From Gottfriedia solisilvae (GTDB lineage: Bacteria > Bacillota > Bacilli > Bacillales > Bacillaceae_G): a DNA stretch of 64,000 nucleotides. The translations under genes and the position numbers were made by a program. Under the pieces are notes generated by a model. It did no database searches and was not told the DNA's origin. It saw only the letters and a program-made list of their open reading frames with translations. Where the stretch lies: the NCBI RefSeq assembly GCF_002128405.1, contig NZ_NETJ01000003.1, positions 248,001 to 312,000 of the forward strand, written 5' to 3'. This document shows, in pieces, positions 9,421 to 17,819 of this stretch. Positions within the stretch are counted from its first letter, which is position 1. Each line of letters opens with the position of its first letter.

Positions 9421-9492
9421 TTGTTTTACAGAATTAATAGATTAGTTATTTAATAAAAGGAACTATTATTTTTGTGAATAAAAAAAACATAG

Positions 9493-9528
9493 AGATAGTT
9501 AGTACAGCCATGTCTAACTATCTTTTAT
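9493..9528 (+). terminator. Rho-independent terminator
   Basis: A perfect 10-bp AGATAGTTAG/CTAACTATCT stem with an 11-base loop and a short T run. It ends the glycine-rich gene. Confidence 0.75.
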
Positions 9529-9611
9529 AATGTCAATTTTTGTTAGGACAAGTCTTTGGAATTATGATAAAGACCTAAGGATTCTTTTCATTTAATAATG
9601 AAACTGCAAGA

Positions 9612-9642
9612 GGTTTATTCAGAACTAAGATAAGAATAAACC
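9612..9642. repeat. Unexplained inverted repeat
   Basis: GGTTTATTC and GAATAAACC are separated by 13 bases, with no T run. It lies in the 344-base gap before the small membrane protein gene; no other feature is seen in that gap besides the terminator at 9493. It could be an operator. Confidence 0.35.
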
Positions 9643-9764
9643 GTTTAAACAAAAATTGAAATGTTCGAATGTATACAAGTCATATTTAATAAAGTTTACT
9701 AAACTCCTTTATTTTCATATTCGAGAAAACAATTGAACTTGTTTTTTGAAGGGGGCTGGTAAAT

Positions 9765-9959
9765 TTGAGAAGGAAAAAAAATGGGGCTCTGATCCTTGTC
9801 TTATTTCTGTTCTTAATCATTTTTATTATAGTTAATGCTATTCGTCATATTAAAATTTATATGGTATATAGTTCTGGGTTAATGCCGTTTATTATTGTAG
9901 GTATTACATGTCTCGTAATTATTCTGTTATTTTTTGGTGGTTCGAGACAAAGAAGATAA
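9765..9959 (+). CDS. Small two-helix membrane protein
   Basis: A 64-residue protein with two hydrophobic helices (about residues 8-27 and 39-58) between basic ends (MRRKKN at the start, SRQRR at the end). The TTG start is supported by GAAGGGGG nine bases upstream. It is not recognised as a named family. It is a single gene between the glycine-rich gene and the Fur operon. Function is unknown. Confidence 0.65.
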   Translation: MRRKKNGALILVLFLFLIIFIIVNAIRHIKIYMVYSSGLMPFIIVGITCLVIILLFFGGSRQRR

Positions 9960-10054
9960 TACTCTGCTAAAAATTTATTTTATGTAATGTGGGAGCCTGT
10001 AAATAGGTTCTTTTTTATTTGGACATTTTACAATAAATTTATTAGAAAATTAAA

Positions 10055-10082
10055 TTGACAATGATAATCATTATCATATATT
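10055..10082 (+). promoter_or_regulatory. Sigma-A promoter of the Fur operon
   Basis: A perfect TTGACA (10055-10060) and TATATT (10077-10082) are spaced by 16 bases. A Fur box covers the -35/-10 interval, so bound Fur would block polymerase. It drives the genes at 10223, 10653 and 11108. Confidence 0.75.
10057..10075 (+). promoter_or_regulatory. Fur box 1
   Basis: GACAATGATAATCATTATC matches the 19-base consensus GATAATGATAATCATTATC at 18 positions. It overlaps the -35 element and the spacer. Confidence 0.92.
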
Positions 10083-10091
10083 ATAATAAAT

Positions 10092-10110
10092 GAAAATGAT
10101 TATCACTTTC
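10092..10110 (+). promoter_or_regulatory. Fur box 2
   Basis: GAAAATGATTATCACTTTC matches the Fur consensus at 15 of 19 positions. It lies at the predicted transcription start. Two boxes 35 bases apart suggest cooperative repression under iron sufficiency. Confidence 0.75.
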
Positions 10111-10121
10111 AACTAATTGAG

Positions 10122-10147
10122 AATTCATTTAGAAAGTGAATTTTTTT
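10122..10147 (+). terminator. Terminator-like hairpin in the Fur operon leader
   Basis: AATTCATTT pairs with AAAGTGAATT around a three-base loop (one G-U pair) and runs into seven T. It sits about 30 bases after the predicted start and well before the first gene, so it would stop or attenuate the transcript. The stem is AT-rich and therefore weak. Confidence 0.4.
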
Positions 10148-10222
10148 AGGATCTAAATATGAATCTTTATATGAACAAATAGAGCTATGCAAAGAAGTAT
10201 TAATTAGCAAAGGAGTGCAACT

Positions 10223-10621
10223 ATGGATAAAACTTTTATGATACTTGAAACATTTCAACAGGAAGTCACTTGTTGCTGTCCTGGTCAAAAGCATCAACAT
10301 AAAATTGAGTTTCATGAAGGTGATATTTGGGTAATTACAAATGAACGTAAATACGTTGATTGCTTAGGATGGCATTATTTAGTAGAGAACAATGATGAAT
10401 TTGAGTTTTATATTCATGTAGAAGATTTGGATACACTACATTCAAATGGAAATATTTGTTCAGCCTGGGATATAGACTTAAAGCTAAATCATTTACATTT
10501 TAAAGTTAACGAAGCGCTTGATCAAAATGATAGAGAAGGATTTATTTCAAATGCAAATGAACTCCGTTTGTTAAAAGAAATGAAAACTAAAATGATGGAA
10601 GCATATGCACAGACTATTTAA
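10223..10621 (+). CDS. Fur-regulated Cys/His-rich protein of unknown function
   Basis: A 132-residue cytoplasmic protein. Near residues 14-25 it carries 'VTCCCPGQKHQHK', a Cys/His cluster that looks able to bind metal or a cluster. The middle is a beta-rich segment ('GWHYLVENNDEFEFYIHVEDL') and the C-terminal ~45 residues are helical and charged. I do not recognise the family. It is the first gene after two Fur boxes and lies 31 bases before a flavodoxin, so it should be made under iron starvation and may serve iron-sparing metabolism. Confidence 0.75.
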   Translation: MDKTFMILETFQQEVTCCCPGQKHQHKIEFHEGDIWVITNERKYVDCLGWHYLVENNDEFEFYIHVEDLDTLHSNGNICSAWDIDLKLNHLHFKVNEALDQNDREGFISNANELRLLKEMKTKMMEAYAQTI

Positions 10622-10652
10622 ATAAAAAGTAGATTGTAAGGGGAGAATACAC

Positions 10653-11111
10653 ATGTCAAAAATTTTAATCGCTTTCGCTAGTATGTCTGGAAATACTGAG
10701 GAAATTGCTGAACTAATCAAAACAAGTATAGAACCTTTAGGTCATGAAATAGAAATGAAGGAAATTGAAAACATCAATACTCAAAAACTATTAGAATACG
10801 ATGGTATTATTCTAGGTGCTTATACTTGGGGAGATGGCGAGCTTCCTTATGAGGTAGAGGACTTCTATGATGACATTGAGACATTGGATTTAACAGGGAA
10901 AAAGGTTGCAGTATTCGGCTCAGGTGACCATGCTTATCCAAAGTTTTGTGCAGCTGTTGACATATTAGAGGAAAGATTAATGGCATGTGGAGCGGAAATT
11001 GTGGAGCAAGGTTTAAAAGTAGAACTTGCACCAGAAACAGAAGAAGATATTGAACGTTGCATTACATTTGCATTTAACTTTGCTGGGCGATTAGAGGGCG
11101 CAGCACTATGA
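10653..11111 (+). CDS. Flavodoxin (YkuN/YkuP type)
   Basis: A short-chain flavodoxin (152 aa), an FMN electron carrier that replaces ferredoxin when iron is scarce. The phosphate-binding loop is 'SMSGNTEEIAELI' (about residues 10-22), and the FMN-stacking loops are 'GAYTWGDGELPYE' and 'FGSGDHAYPKFC'. A GGGGAGA ribosome site precedes the ATG. B. subtilis ykuN and ykuP are Fur-regulated flavodoxins, and the Fur boxes here agree. It overlaps the next gene by four bases. Confidence 0.93.
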   Translation: MSKILIAFASMSGNTEEIAELIKTSIEPLGHEIEMKEIENINTQKLLEYDGIILGAYTWGDGELPYEVEDFYDDIETLDLTGKKVAVFGSGDHAYPKFCAAVDILEERLMACGAEIVEQGLKVELAPETEEDIERCITFAFNFAGRLEGAAL

Positions 11112-12001
11112 ATAACTTACTCAGTTCTACAGCAGTGACAAGAACTGAAGAAGGTAGTATCGTTTTAGCTACTAGTGAGAATATATTCATAGAAGAAAAT
11201 GGAAAGTGGATTTGTTCATTATCATTATCAAACTACCAAATTAGAGACTTGACGTGTTCAGGCGGAATCATTTATGGCGCTGGAGATAACGGTATTTTTA
11301 TTAGAAGTACAAATGGTGGAATTGATTGGTTAGTAGAGCATTTTCCAACTAAAGCAAATGTATGGAGCATTGTTAGTAATGGAAAAGGGCTAGTAGTTGC
11401 TCATGGAGAGAAAGTAATTTACATATCAACTAATTATGGAGAGACATGGAGTGTTTTATCACCTTTTGGCGTTCATAATCCTCCTTCAATTCGCTCACTT
11501 TGTTTATATGAAAAGTACTTGTTTATTGGCACCAAGATTCATCCAGAAAACGGTGGAGTATGGATGATGGATTTATCTTCTCATGAAGTAACAAAATTGA
11601 ATGCAAAAACGAATCAGATGATTTCAGCTATGCTTGTTACGAATCACCAATTAGTAACGGTAAGTGGATCTTGTCGTGGGAAAGACGGCATCATTGAATT
11701 TATTTCGTTAGATGATATCAAAAGGAAAACAGATTATCAATGGAATAAATGTTATAGCACTGATGTTCAAGGTAGCTTTTTAGATATTAGTGCTCATAAT
11801 GGTGTCTTATTTACTACTTCAAGTCAAAATGAATCAGGATATAGTACGGTTTCTAGAGTATATTTAGAAAGTCAGCAAATCGTTCCGTGCGACTATGTAA
11901 GAGGACACGGCTGGAGAATTTGCAACGAAAACGAGAATTATATAGTTGCAGCACAAAATGAAACTAGATTTTTTGAGAAGAACTCACAAAGAGTTTGTTA
12001 A
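11108..12001 (+). CDS. BNR/Asp-box beta-propeller-like protein in the Fur operon
   Basis: A 297-residue protein with Asp-box-like turns such as 'RSTNGGIDW' (about residue 63) and 'STNYGETWSVL' (about 110), indicating a sialidase-type beta-propeller. No signal peptide or membrane segment is seen, so it should be cytoplasmic. Its start overlaps the flavodoxin stop (ATGA), giving coupled translation. B. subtilis has ykuO between two flavodoxins; this could be its counterpart, but I cannot verify similarity. The role in iron starvation is unknown. Confidence 0.75.
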   Translation: MNNLLSSTAVTRTEEGSIVLATSENIFIEENGKWICSLSLSNYQIRDLTCSGGIIYGAGDNGIFIRSTNGGIDWLVEHFPTKANVWSIVSNGKGLVVAHGEKVIYISTNYGETWSVLSPFGVHNPPSIRSLCLYEKYLFIGTKIHPENGGVWMMDLSSHEVTKLNAKTNQMISAMLVTNHQLVTVSGSCRGKDGIIEFISLDDIKRKTDYQWNKCYSTDVQGSFLDISAHNGVLFTTSSQNESGYSTVSRVYLESQQIVPCDYVRGHGWRICNENENYIVAAQNETRFFEKNSQRVC

Positions 12002-12004
12002 CAT

Positions 12005-12042
12005 GAAAAAGGAAATTCACAATGATGAATTTCCTTTTTTTA
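12005..12042 (+). terminator. Rho-independent terminator
   Basis: AAAGGAAATTCA/TGAATTTCCTTT stem with a six-base loop and seven T. It ends the Fur operon. Confidence 0.9.
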
Positions 12043-12070
12043 TTGTAGATTATCAAAAACAGGCTGAGTT

Positions 12071-12571
12071 TTATACAGTTAAAATGTCTGCAATTGCATA
12101 AGTAGATTTTCGTCTCTCTTTTCGCAAACGTGCGCGTTCATGTCCTCCGAAATATAACGCATACTCCTCATCTGTAGAAGGGCGAATTTGTGGAATTGGA
12201 CGGGGTTTTCCATTTTCATCTAAAGCAACGAATGTGAGAAAAGCAGTAGCAGCAAGTTGCTGTTGACCAGTTCGTAAGTTTTCTGTCGTGATTTTGACGA
12301 ATACCTCCATATAACGTTCATCTGTCCAACTGATAAAACTTTCTAAACAAACAGCATCAGTCGGTAAAATTGGACGAAGAAATTCAACGGAATCTGTTGA
12401 AACGGTCGCACATTCACATAAACAAAGCTTTGCAGCTGAAACGCTAGCAACTACATCGATTTCATACATTAAAACGCCGCCAAATAATGTATTGAAGTGA
12501 TTAATTTCATTAGGAAATACTCTTTTTGTTCGGATCACTTTTGTCTCATGGCAATATTTATCCAAGGTCAT
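12071..12571 (-). CDS. Hot-dog acyl-CoA thioesterase (YkhA-like)
   Basis: A hot-dog-fold acyl-CoA thioester hydrolase (166 aa) of the BACH/YciA class, which splits acyl-CoA to free acid and CoA in the cytoplasm. The family signature 'NHFNTLFGGVLMYEIDVVAS' holds the catalytic Asn/Asp and the central helix; 'TVSTDSVEFLRPI' is the following strand. The ATG at 12571 has GGAGGGG a few bases ahead; an ATG at 12607 has no ribosome site. A TTG at 12565 has a more usual spacing and cannot be excluded. Confidence 0.85.
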   Translation of the reverse strand: MTLDKYCHETKVIRTKRVFPNEINHFNTLFGGVLMYEIDVVASVSAAKLCLCECATVSTDSVEFLRPILPTDAVCLESFISWTDERYMEVFVKITTENLRTGQQQLAATAFLTFVALDENGKPRPIPQIRPSTDEEYALYFGGHERARLRKERRKSTYAIADILTV

Positions 12572-12707
12572 TCCCCTCCATATCTCGTACTGTGAATTGT
12601 ATGTCATAATTTTCTAAAAAGTCATACTCTTATTTTAGCTCGTGAGGAAACATGCGTAAACTATTAGTTTTTGTAATAGACGTTTTCGCATTTAAGATGA
12701 TGTTACA

Positions 12708-12742
12708 AAAAAAGATGCTGGTACAATTGTACCAACACCTGT
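12708..12742 (-). terminator. Terminator of the catalase gene
   Basis: On the - strand TGTTGGTAC/GTACCAGCA form a stem around AATT with one mismatch, followed by seven T. It lies directly after the katX stop. Confidence 0.75.
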
Positions 12743-12745
12743 TTT

Positions 12746-14317
12746 TTAATATCGATCGGATTCATGACCCATCGATTTCGATTTATCTACTGCATTGTCT
12801 GCTGCATGATTACTTGTATGTTCAGATCGTTCACGATTCGCTTTCTCTAAGCCATCGCGAACTCTTTTTCCATAATCTGCATCAGCTTCCATAAAATAGC
12901 CAACCATTGTTTCTTGAATATGAGGCTTACATACTTTTAAAGCGTCGACAAGGTTTGAGATTAACTCATTTTTTTCTGTTTCATCGAAAGCTCGGTAAGT
13001 ATCACCTGCTTGGGCAAAATCATTTGGTCGATCAATTTTTTGACGTACTAATTTTGCGTTATAACTAGGTTCATGATCTTTGCTATTTTTTGGTGCTTCT
13101 TTTAATCCGCCAAGAGATGAAGGCTCATAGTTCACATGTGGGTTTTGTCCCGGTGCCATATCAACCTTATATTCCATTTGGCCGTCACGTTGGTTTGTAG
13201 CAACATGTTTCTTTGGTGAATTAACTGGTAGTTGTAAATAATTTGTTCCTACACGATAACGTTGTGTATCAGAATATGAAAATGTACGTCCTTGCAATAG
13301 TTTATCGTCTGAAAAATCAAGTCCATCAACAAGTACACCAGTACCAAAAGCAATCTGTTCTACTTCAGCAAAATAATTCTCTGGATTTTTATTTAGTACC
13401 ATTTTTCCAACTTTTAAAAATGGAAACTTCTCTGGATCCCAAAGTTTAGTAGGATCAAGTGGATCAAAATCGAGTTCAGGATGTTCATCATCACTCATAA
13501 TTTGTACGCATAATTCCCACTCTGGGAAATTTCCTTGTTCAATTGCTTCATATAAGTCTTGTGTTGCATGATTATAGTTTGTCGATTGTATTTCATTTGC
13601 TTCACTTTGTAGAAGGTTTTTAATACCTTGGTTAAGCGGTTCCCAATGATACTTAATTAGGACTGCTTCTCCGTCTTTATTTACCCATTTGTATGTATTG
13701 ACACCAGAGCCTTGCATTTGACGATAATTTGCAGGAATGCCCCACGGTGAAAATAAAAATGTAACCATATGAGTGGACTCAGGAGTTTGATGTAGAAAAT
13801 CAAACATTCTTTCAGGATCTGGTAAGTTTGTGACTGGATCTGGTTTAAATGAATGAACCATATCTGGAAATTTTAATGGATCACGGATAAAAAATATTTT
13901 CAAATTGTTTCCGACTAAATCCCAGTTCCCATCTTCAGTATAAAATTTAACTGCAAATCCTCGAGGATCACGCAAAGTTTCTGGAGAATGTCCACCACCA
14001 ACAACTGTAGAAAAGCGAACATATACAGGAGTCTGCTTGCCAGCTTCTTGAAATAATTTTGCTCTAGTATATTTAGAGATTGTTTCCTCACCGACTTTAC
14101 CATAAGCCTCAAAGTAACCACTTGCACCCGCACCTCGTGCATGTACAACTCTTTCGGGAATACGCTCTCGGTCAAAATGAGAGATTTTTTCCAAAAAGTC
14201 ATAGTTTTCTAATGTTGTGGGACCTCTATTCCCAACAGTTCTAACATTTTGATTATCAGTAATTGGATGTCCTTGACGATTTGTTAAAATGTCTTCCTGG
14301 TTGTGCTCATTGTCCAT
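12746..14317 (-). CDS. katX: Spore catalase KatX
   Basis: A monofunctional haem catalase (523 aa) that splits hydrogen peroxide. The distal His is in '[15 protein letters not shown]' (His 59), the distal Asn in '[10 protein letters not shown]', and the haem-ligand Tyr in '[14 protein letters not shown]' (about residue 340). '[20 protein letters not shown]' is the KatX rather than the KatA sequence type. In B. subtilis KatX is made in the forespore and protects germinating spores. The ATG at 14317 has GGAGG seven bases upstream; an in-frame start at 14344 lies ahead of that site. A sigma-F-like promoter precedes it. Confidence 0.92.
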   Translation of the reverse strand: MDNEHNQEDILTNRQGHPITDNQNVRTVGNRGPTTLENYDFLEKISHFDRERIPERVVHARGAGASGYFEAYGKVGEETISKYTRAKLFQEAGKQTPVYVRFSTVVGGGHSPETLRDPRGFAVKFYTEDGNWDLVGNNLKIFFIRDPLKFPDMVHSFKPDPVTNLPDPERMFDFLHQTPESTHMVTFLFSPWGIPANYRQMQGSGVNTYKWVNKDGEAVLIKYHWEPLNQGIKNLLQSEANEIQSTNYNHATQDLYEAIEQGNFPEWELCVQIMSDDEHPELDFDPLDPTKLWDPEKFPFLKVGKMVLNKNPENYFAEVEQIAFGTGVLVDGLDFSDDKLLQGRTFSYSDTQRYRVGTNYLQLPVNSPKKHVATNQRDGQMEYKVDMAPGQNPHVNYEPSSLGGLKEAPKNSKDHEPSYNAKLVRQKIDRPNDFAQAGDTYRAFDETEKNELISNLVDALKVCKPHIQETMVGYFMEADADYGKRVRDGLEKANRERSEHTSNHAADNAVDKSKSMGHESDRY

Positions 14318-14348
14318 TTGTATGCCTCCAATAAACAAATTCAAAGTT

Positions 14349-14378
14349 TAGATTGTCCATATATTGGAAGCTGTATAC
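14349..14378 (-). promoter_or_regulatory. Candidate sigma-F promoter of katX
   Basis: On the - strand GTATA, a 15-base spacer and GGACAATCTA fit the sigma-F pattern GYWTA-n15/16-GGnrAnAnTA, with one clear mismatch in the -10. The predicted leader is about 25 bases and ends in the katX ribosome site. B. subtilis katX is known to be sigma-F dependent. Confidence 0.6.
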
Positions 14379-14619
14379 AAATATTTCCTGTTAATTTCAG
14401 TGTATTTTTACCAATTGAGCTCCCTTTATTTTCATACGAATAGCTTAAGAATGTTTACATTTTCGAAACATCTGATGACTTAATTTGAAACAACATTGCC
14501 ATATGATATAGCTATCAAAGGAAAGGAGAATACACACATCCTAGAGTAAATCAACGAATTTCCTTATTTAATTGTAACAATGACAACGAAAATATTAAGT
14601 AATAATGGAGGAATATTAT

Positions 14620-15144
14620 ATGAAACATAAATTATTAAAAGCATTTGTTTCTACAGTCGCTTTAACTAGTGCGATTACATTTTCAGGTAGTGGGGTAATA
14701 ACTCCTCAAAAGGTAAGCGCAGCCGTAATAGATGCACCAATTAGTGTGTATGAGGTTACTGCTAGTAAGTTGAATGTTCGTTCTGCACCAAGTACAAACT
14801 CAAAAATTGTTGATTCACTAAGAAAAAAAGATCAAATAGAAATTGTTAAATATACAAATGCAAACTGGGCTCAGATCAAAACAACTACAACTAAAAGTGG
14901 CGTGGCATATGTTAGTACAAAGTATTTAGCAAAAGTACAATCAATTATTAAAACGAAAGCGAATCTAAATTTACGTACAGGTCCAAGTACAAAATACAAA
15001 GTATTAACTGTTATACCTAAAGGTGCAAATGTAAGTTTCTTAGGATATGCGAAAAGTAAAACGTCGGTAAATACTGGGTGGGCAATCGTAACCTACAAAG
15101 GCTATAAAGGATATGCAAGCACAGCCTATTTAGATATGAAGTAA
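14620..15144 (+). CDS. Secreted protein with two bacterial SH3 domains
   Basis: A 174-residue exported protein. It has a signal peptide (about residues 1-35, ending 'VSAA') and two SH3b domains, each with the typical 'LNVRSAPSTNSKIVD' (about residue 48) and 'LNLRTGPSTKYKVL' (about 116). SH3b domains bind cell-wall peptides; no catalytic domain follows, so this may be a wall-binding or inhibitory protein. The ATG at 14620 is chosen because GGAGGA lies seven bases upstream; an in-frame ATG at 14605 precedes that site. Confidence 0.85.
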   Translation: MKHKLLKAFVSTVALTSAITFSGSGVITPQKVSAAVIDAPISVYEVTASKLNVRSAPSTNSKIVDSLRKKDQIEIVKYTNANWAQIKTTTTKSGVAYVSTKYLAKVQSIIKTKANLNLRTGPSTKYKVLTVIPKGANVSFLGYAKSKTSVNTGWAIVTYKGYKGYASTAYLDMK

Positions 15145-15183
15145 AGAAGAAAGTAATTTTTAAACAAGGTTGAAAACCGAATA

Positions 15184-15222
15184 AAAAAATGGCAACTAAT
15201 TTAAGATTAGTTGCCATTTTTT
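15184..15222. terminator. Bidirectional terminator
   Basis: AAAATGGCAACTAAT/ATTAGTTGCCATTTT is a long perfect stem with A and T runs on both sides. It separates the convergent SH3b and cupin genes. Confidence 0.93.
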
Positions 15223-15224
15223 AT

Positions 15225-15743
15225 TTACACCGGAAGTGTTTCGTAAGCTAGTTTTCTTATAATTTCTTCATGCTCGGAATATTGTTCTAATAATTCATTT
15301 TGAGTAAATAACTCAAAGTCTTCAAATGCAAATCCAGGGGATACCATACATCCAACTAGAGAAAATGTATTTTGTTCCATTACAGATGAACCAAAGATCG
15401 AATTTTTTGGAACTAAATATTGTGGAACTTCTCCGTTCTCTAGATTTAAACCTAATTTAATTTCTTCATACTGTCCGTTTTCATGGATTACATGGATTGT
15501 GAGAGCACTTCCAGCATGGAAATACCATAACTCATCAGATTTTAAACGGTGAAAATGAGAAACATCCTCCGATTTTAATAAGAAATAAATGCTAGTGTAT
15601 AGTAAGCGATTACCATTGTATTGTACAGATAACTCTCGATCAGTAATTTGTTCGGTTGATTGATATGTAGATTTGTAATAGCCACCTTCAGGATGTGAGG
15701 CCAAATCCAATTTTGAGATCCAGTATTCAGGTTGATGATTCAT
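15225..15743 (-). CDS. DUF985-family cupin
   Basis: A cupin_5/DUF985 protein (172 aa). The family opening 'SHPEGGYYKSTYQS' (about residues 15-28) and the cupin strand 'HFHRLKSDELWYFHAGSAL' with its His/Glu metal-type residues are clear. 'VSPGFAFEDFEL' closes the barrel. The enzymatic role of the family is not settled; some members resemble sugar epimerases. ATG 15743 has AAAGGA about 12 bases upstream. In-frame upstream starts at 15764 and 15779 lack a ribosome site. It is a single gene. Confidence 0.82.
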   Translation of the reverse strand: MNHQPEYWISKLDLASHPEGGYYKSTYQSTEQITDRELSVQYNGNRLLYTSIYFLLKSEDVSHFHRLKSDELWYFHAGSALTIHVIHENGQYEEIKLGLNLENGEVPQYLVPKNSIFGSSVMEQNTFSLVGCMVSPGFAFEDFELFTQNELLEQYSEHEEIIRKLAYETLPV

Positions 15744-15958
15744 ATTGAAATCAAGTCCTTTCATATGTAAAGTGTTCACTTATTTATCATAATACCCGAG
15801 CAATTGTTTGTTAAGCAATGTAACCATATTACGATTGAATGTAGACCATAAATAGTACTTACCTTGTATATATAAAATAGTCGACTTTGATGATAGACTA
15901 ATAAATTTGTTTTGCCCTTAATAAAATGAACTAATGTTTCATAATTAAGGGGGAGACG

Positions 15959-16423
15959 ATGGACAATTTCATCCAAACTGCTACATACGAGCATTCCTTT
16001 TGGTTACAAGTATTAAGAGACCACTCACAATTTATTTTAGATGGATTGGCTGAAAAGGAAAAAGAGGAGATACAGCTAAGGCTTTTAAACATGCATTTCA
16101 AGAACTACTCAACCGTTTGAACACGGGAAGTAATATTGCTGAAATTACGAAAGATGCAGAAGAAATGACTGTAGCATTGAGAAATTTTAAATTGTCTTTA
16201 TTGCAGAAGCAATTAACCTCGGAAATTACGAAAAATGAATCATGATATAAAATTAGAAATAGAACTTTTCCAAGTATTTTTAAATGAATTAGATGAACTA
16301 GAAATATCTCATGAAGTACTCGGTACATTCTCGGCTTTAATGGCTGATCACATGATGAGAGAAGAATTGTACTACTTAAAAAAGTTAGCCCAGTCAACAA
16401 ATGCCGGAAATAATATGGAATAA
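15959..16423 (+). pseudogene. Broken DUF2935 gene (frameshifts and internal loss)
   Basis: A DUF2935 protein split over three frames. Part one (15959-16120, GGGGGAGA ribosome site) opens with 'EHSFWLQVLRDHSQFILDGL'. Sequence resembling its continuation, 'AFKHAFQELLNRL', follows in the -1 frame from 16081 to the stop at 16245. The end, 'EVLGTFSALMADHMMREELYYLKKL', is in the original frame from about 16235 to 16423. DUF2935 proteins usually carry two such domains over ~260 residues; here the end of domain one seems joined to the end of domain two, so ~110 residues are probably missing. The first shift falls on a TTTAAAC heptamer (16084-16090). Confidence 0.75.
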
Positions 16424-16428
16424 AAGAA

Positions 16429-16457
16429 AAAACACCTAAAAAAATTAGGTGTTTTTT
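16429..16457 (+). terminator. Rho-independent terminator
   Basis: AAAACACCTAA/TTAGGTGTTTT stem followed by T. It is still intact behind the broken DUF2935 gene. Confidence 0.88.
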
Positions 16458-16631
16458 CATTAGTATTATCATTTTATAGGACATAACTACTTATTTCGTA
16501 GTTCTTTTTTACTAAGAACGGGAGAGCAGTGAACATACTATTAGAAATACTTCTTATAATTTTCCCAATATACAATTGATTAAGGATAGCTTACATTATA
16601 GTTAACAAAAGAAATTTGGAGAGTAAGTAAT

Positions 16632-17087
16632 ATGTTTAAAAAAGGAATTTTATTGATTGTTGCAATTTCAACTTTATTTTTAATTATTCAAGAGACAATT
16701 TTAACAAAAGAAGAAAAACCACAGGTGAAATTTGTACTAGCTGATAAAGCGATTCCTTATAAAATAACAAACTATTCTTGGGGAAAAGTTCTAAATAAAG
16801 ATAAACTAATCATGAAAGATACGTATAGCAGTGTGAAAGGGACAGAAGGAACCTCTGCATTTATGGGAGAATATGTTCATATTCATTTTTCTGATCGCCC
16901 TGAAAATGTTGAAATTTTGGAACATAAAAAACATAAAAAAAGTTATATTTATGATAAAAATACAAATGATTATCAAGGTTATGCTTTTCAGATAGATTCA
17001 CAGAAGGGTGAGCGGGTTTTTGAGGTAAGAGGGATTTGGAAAGGAAATAATTATGTTACTTATATCATAAAGTTAAAAGTGAGCTAA
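16632..17087 (+). CDS. Exported protein of unknown function
   Basis: A 151-residue protein with an N-terminal membrane or signal segment (about residues 4-22) and no lipobox Cys. The rest is soluble, basic and beta-rich, with 'YVHIHFSDRPENVEIL' and a His/Lys-rich 'EHKKHKKSYIYDKN'. I do not recognise the family. GGAGAG lies eight bases before the ATG. It is followed after 58 bases by the LURP-one-like gene with no terminator between, so the two may be co-transcribed. Confidence 0.65.
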   Translation: MFKKGILLIVAISTLFLIIQETILTKEEKPQVKFVLADKAIPYKITNYSWGKVLNKDKLIMKDTYSSVKGTEGTSAFMGEYVHIHFSDRPENVEILEHKKHKKSYIYDKNTNDYQGYAFQIDSQKGERVFEVRGIWKGNNYVTYIIKLKVS

Positions 17088-17145
17088 TTATTTTTTACGA
17101 TAATGCTTGGTTGATGTAAACTTGATTTTTGGAAGTAGGGATGAT

Positions 17146-17664
17146 ATGAAGAATGAAACATTGTATTTTAATGAGAACTTCTTTTCTACAGGAATTACAG
17201 ATATATATAATGAAGCAAAAGAAAATGTAGGGAAACTTGATTTGAAAAGTATGTTTTCATCTGGAGTGGATGTACTTGACTTACAAGGAAATATTATTGC
17301 GAGTGGTAAATTCCCATTTTTAAGCTCAAAGTGGAAGATTAGTAATCAATCGGGTCAGGAGATTGGCTCTTTAAGAGGAAGGTTTTCTTTATTTTCTAAG
17401 AAATATGAGTTTGATGCTTATGGTAAAAATACTTTTTATATTAAATCAGGTGGATTTTCCAAATTGTACGAAGTATTTAAAGATGAAACGACATTAGTAT
17501 GTAAATTCGAGAAAATTAGTGATTTTTTTTCCTCACCTGCATTTCGATTAGAAAGCTTCACAAGTGAGCTTTCACCAGAAGAATTAATCCTAATTGTCAT
17601 GGGTGTTCATGCTATTCAAAGACGAAATAACAGTGGTACTAACAGTGCATCGGCAACAATGTGA
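17146..17664 (+). CDS. LURP-one/Tubby C-terminal-like protein
   Basis: A 172-residue protein of the LURP-one-related (Tubby C-terminal-like, YxjI-type) family. It shows alternating beta strands ('GVDVLDLQGNIIASGKFPF', 'GQEIGSLRGRFSLFSKKYEF', 'YEVFKDETTLVCKFEK') and a C-terminal hydrophobic helix 'PEELILIVMGVHAIQRR' that closes the barrel. The ATG at 17146 follows GTAGGG; an in-frame TTG at 17107 has no site. The function of bacterial members is not established; phospholipid binding is proposed for some relatives. Confidence 0.7.
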   Translation: MKNETLYFNENFFSTGITDIYNEAKENVGKLDLKSMFSSGVDVLDLQGNIIASGKFPFLSSKWKISNQSGQEIGSLRGRFSLFSKKYEFDAYGKNTFYIKSGGFSKLYEVFKDETTLVCKFEKISDFFSSPAFRLESFTSELSPEELILIVMGVHAIQRRNNSGTNSASATM

Positions 17665-17819
17665 TTTAAATTCCTTCAAATATAAAAAGCATATTGTTAT
17701 GAGTTAACGACATTTTGAGATATAGTTTACTTCTAAAATAGTTTTCTTTTTTCGTCTTATATAATAGAATGAGAATATATGTTCTGCTATTGGGAGTTTA
17801 CTATGGAGGATTATTAAAG

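Noticed and set aside
15776-15994. - strand frame across the start of the DUF2935 gene
   Set aside because: No ribosome site and it covers the opposite strand of clear DUF2935 coding sequence.
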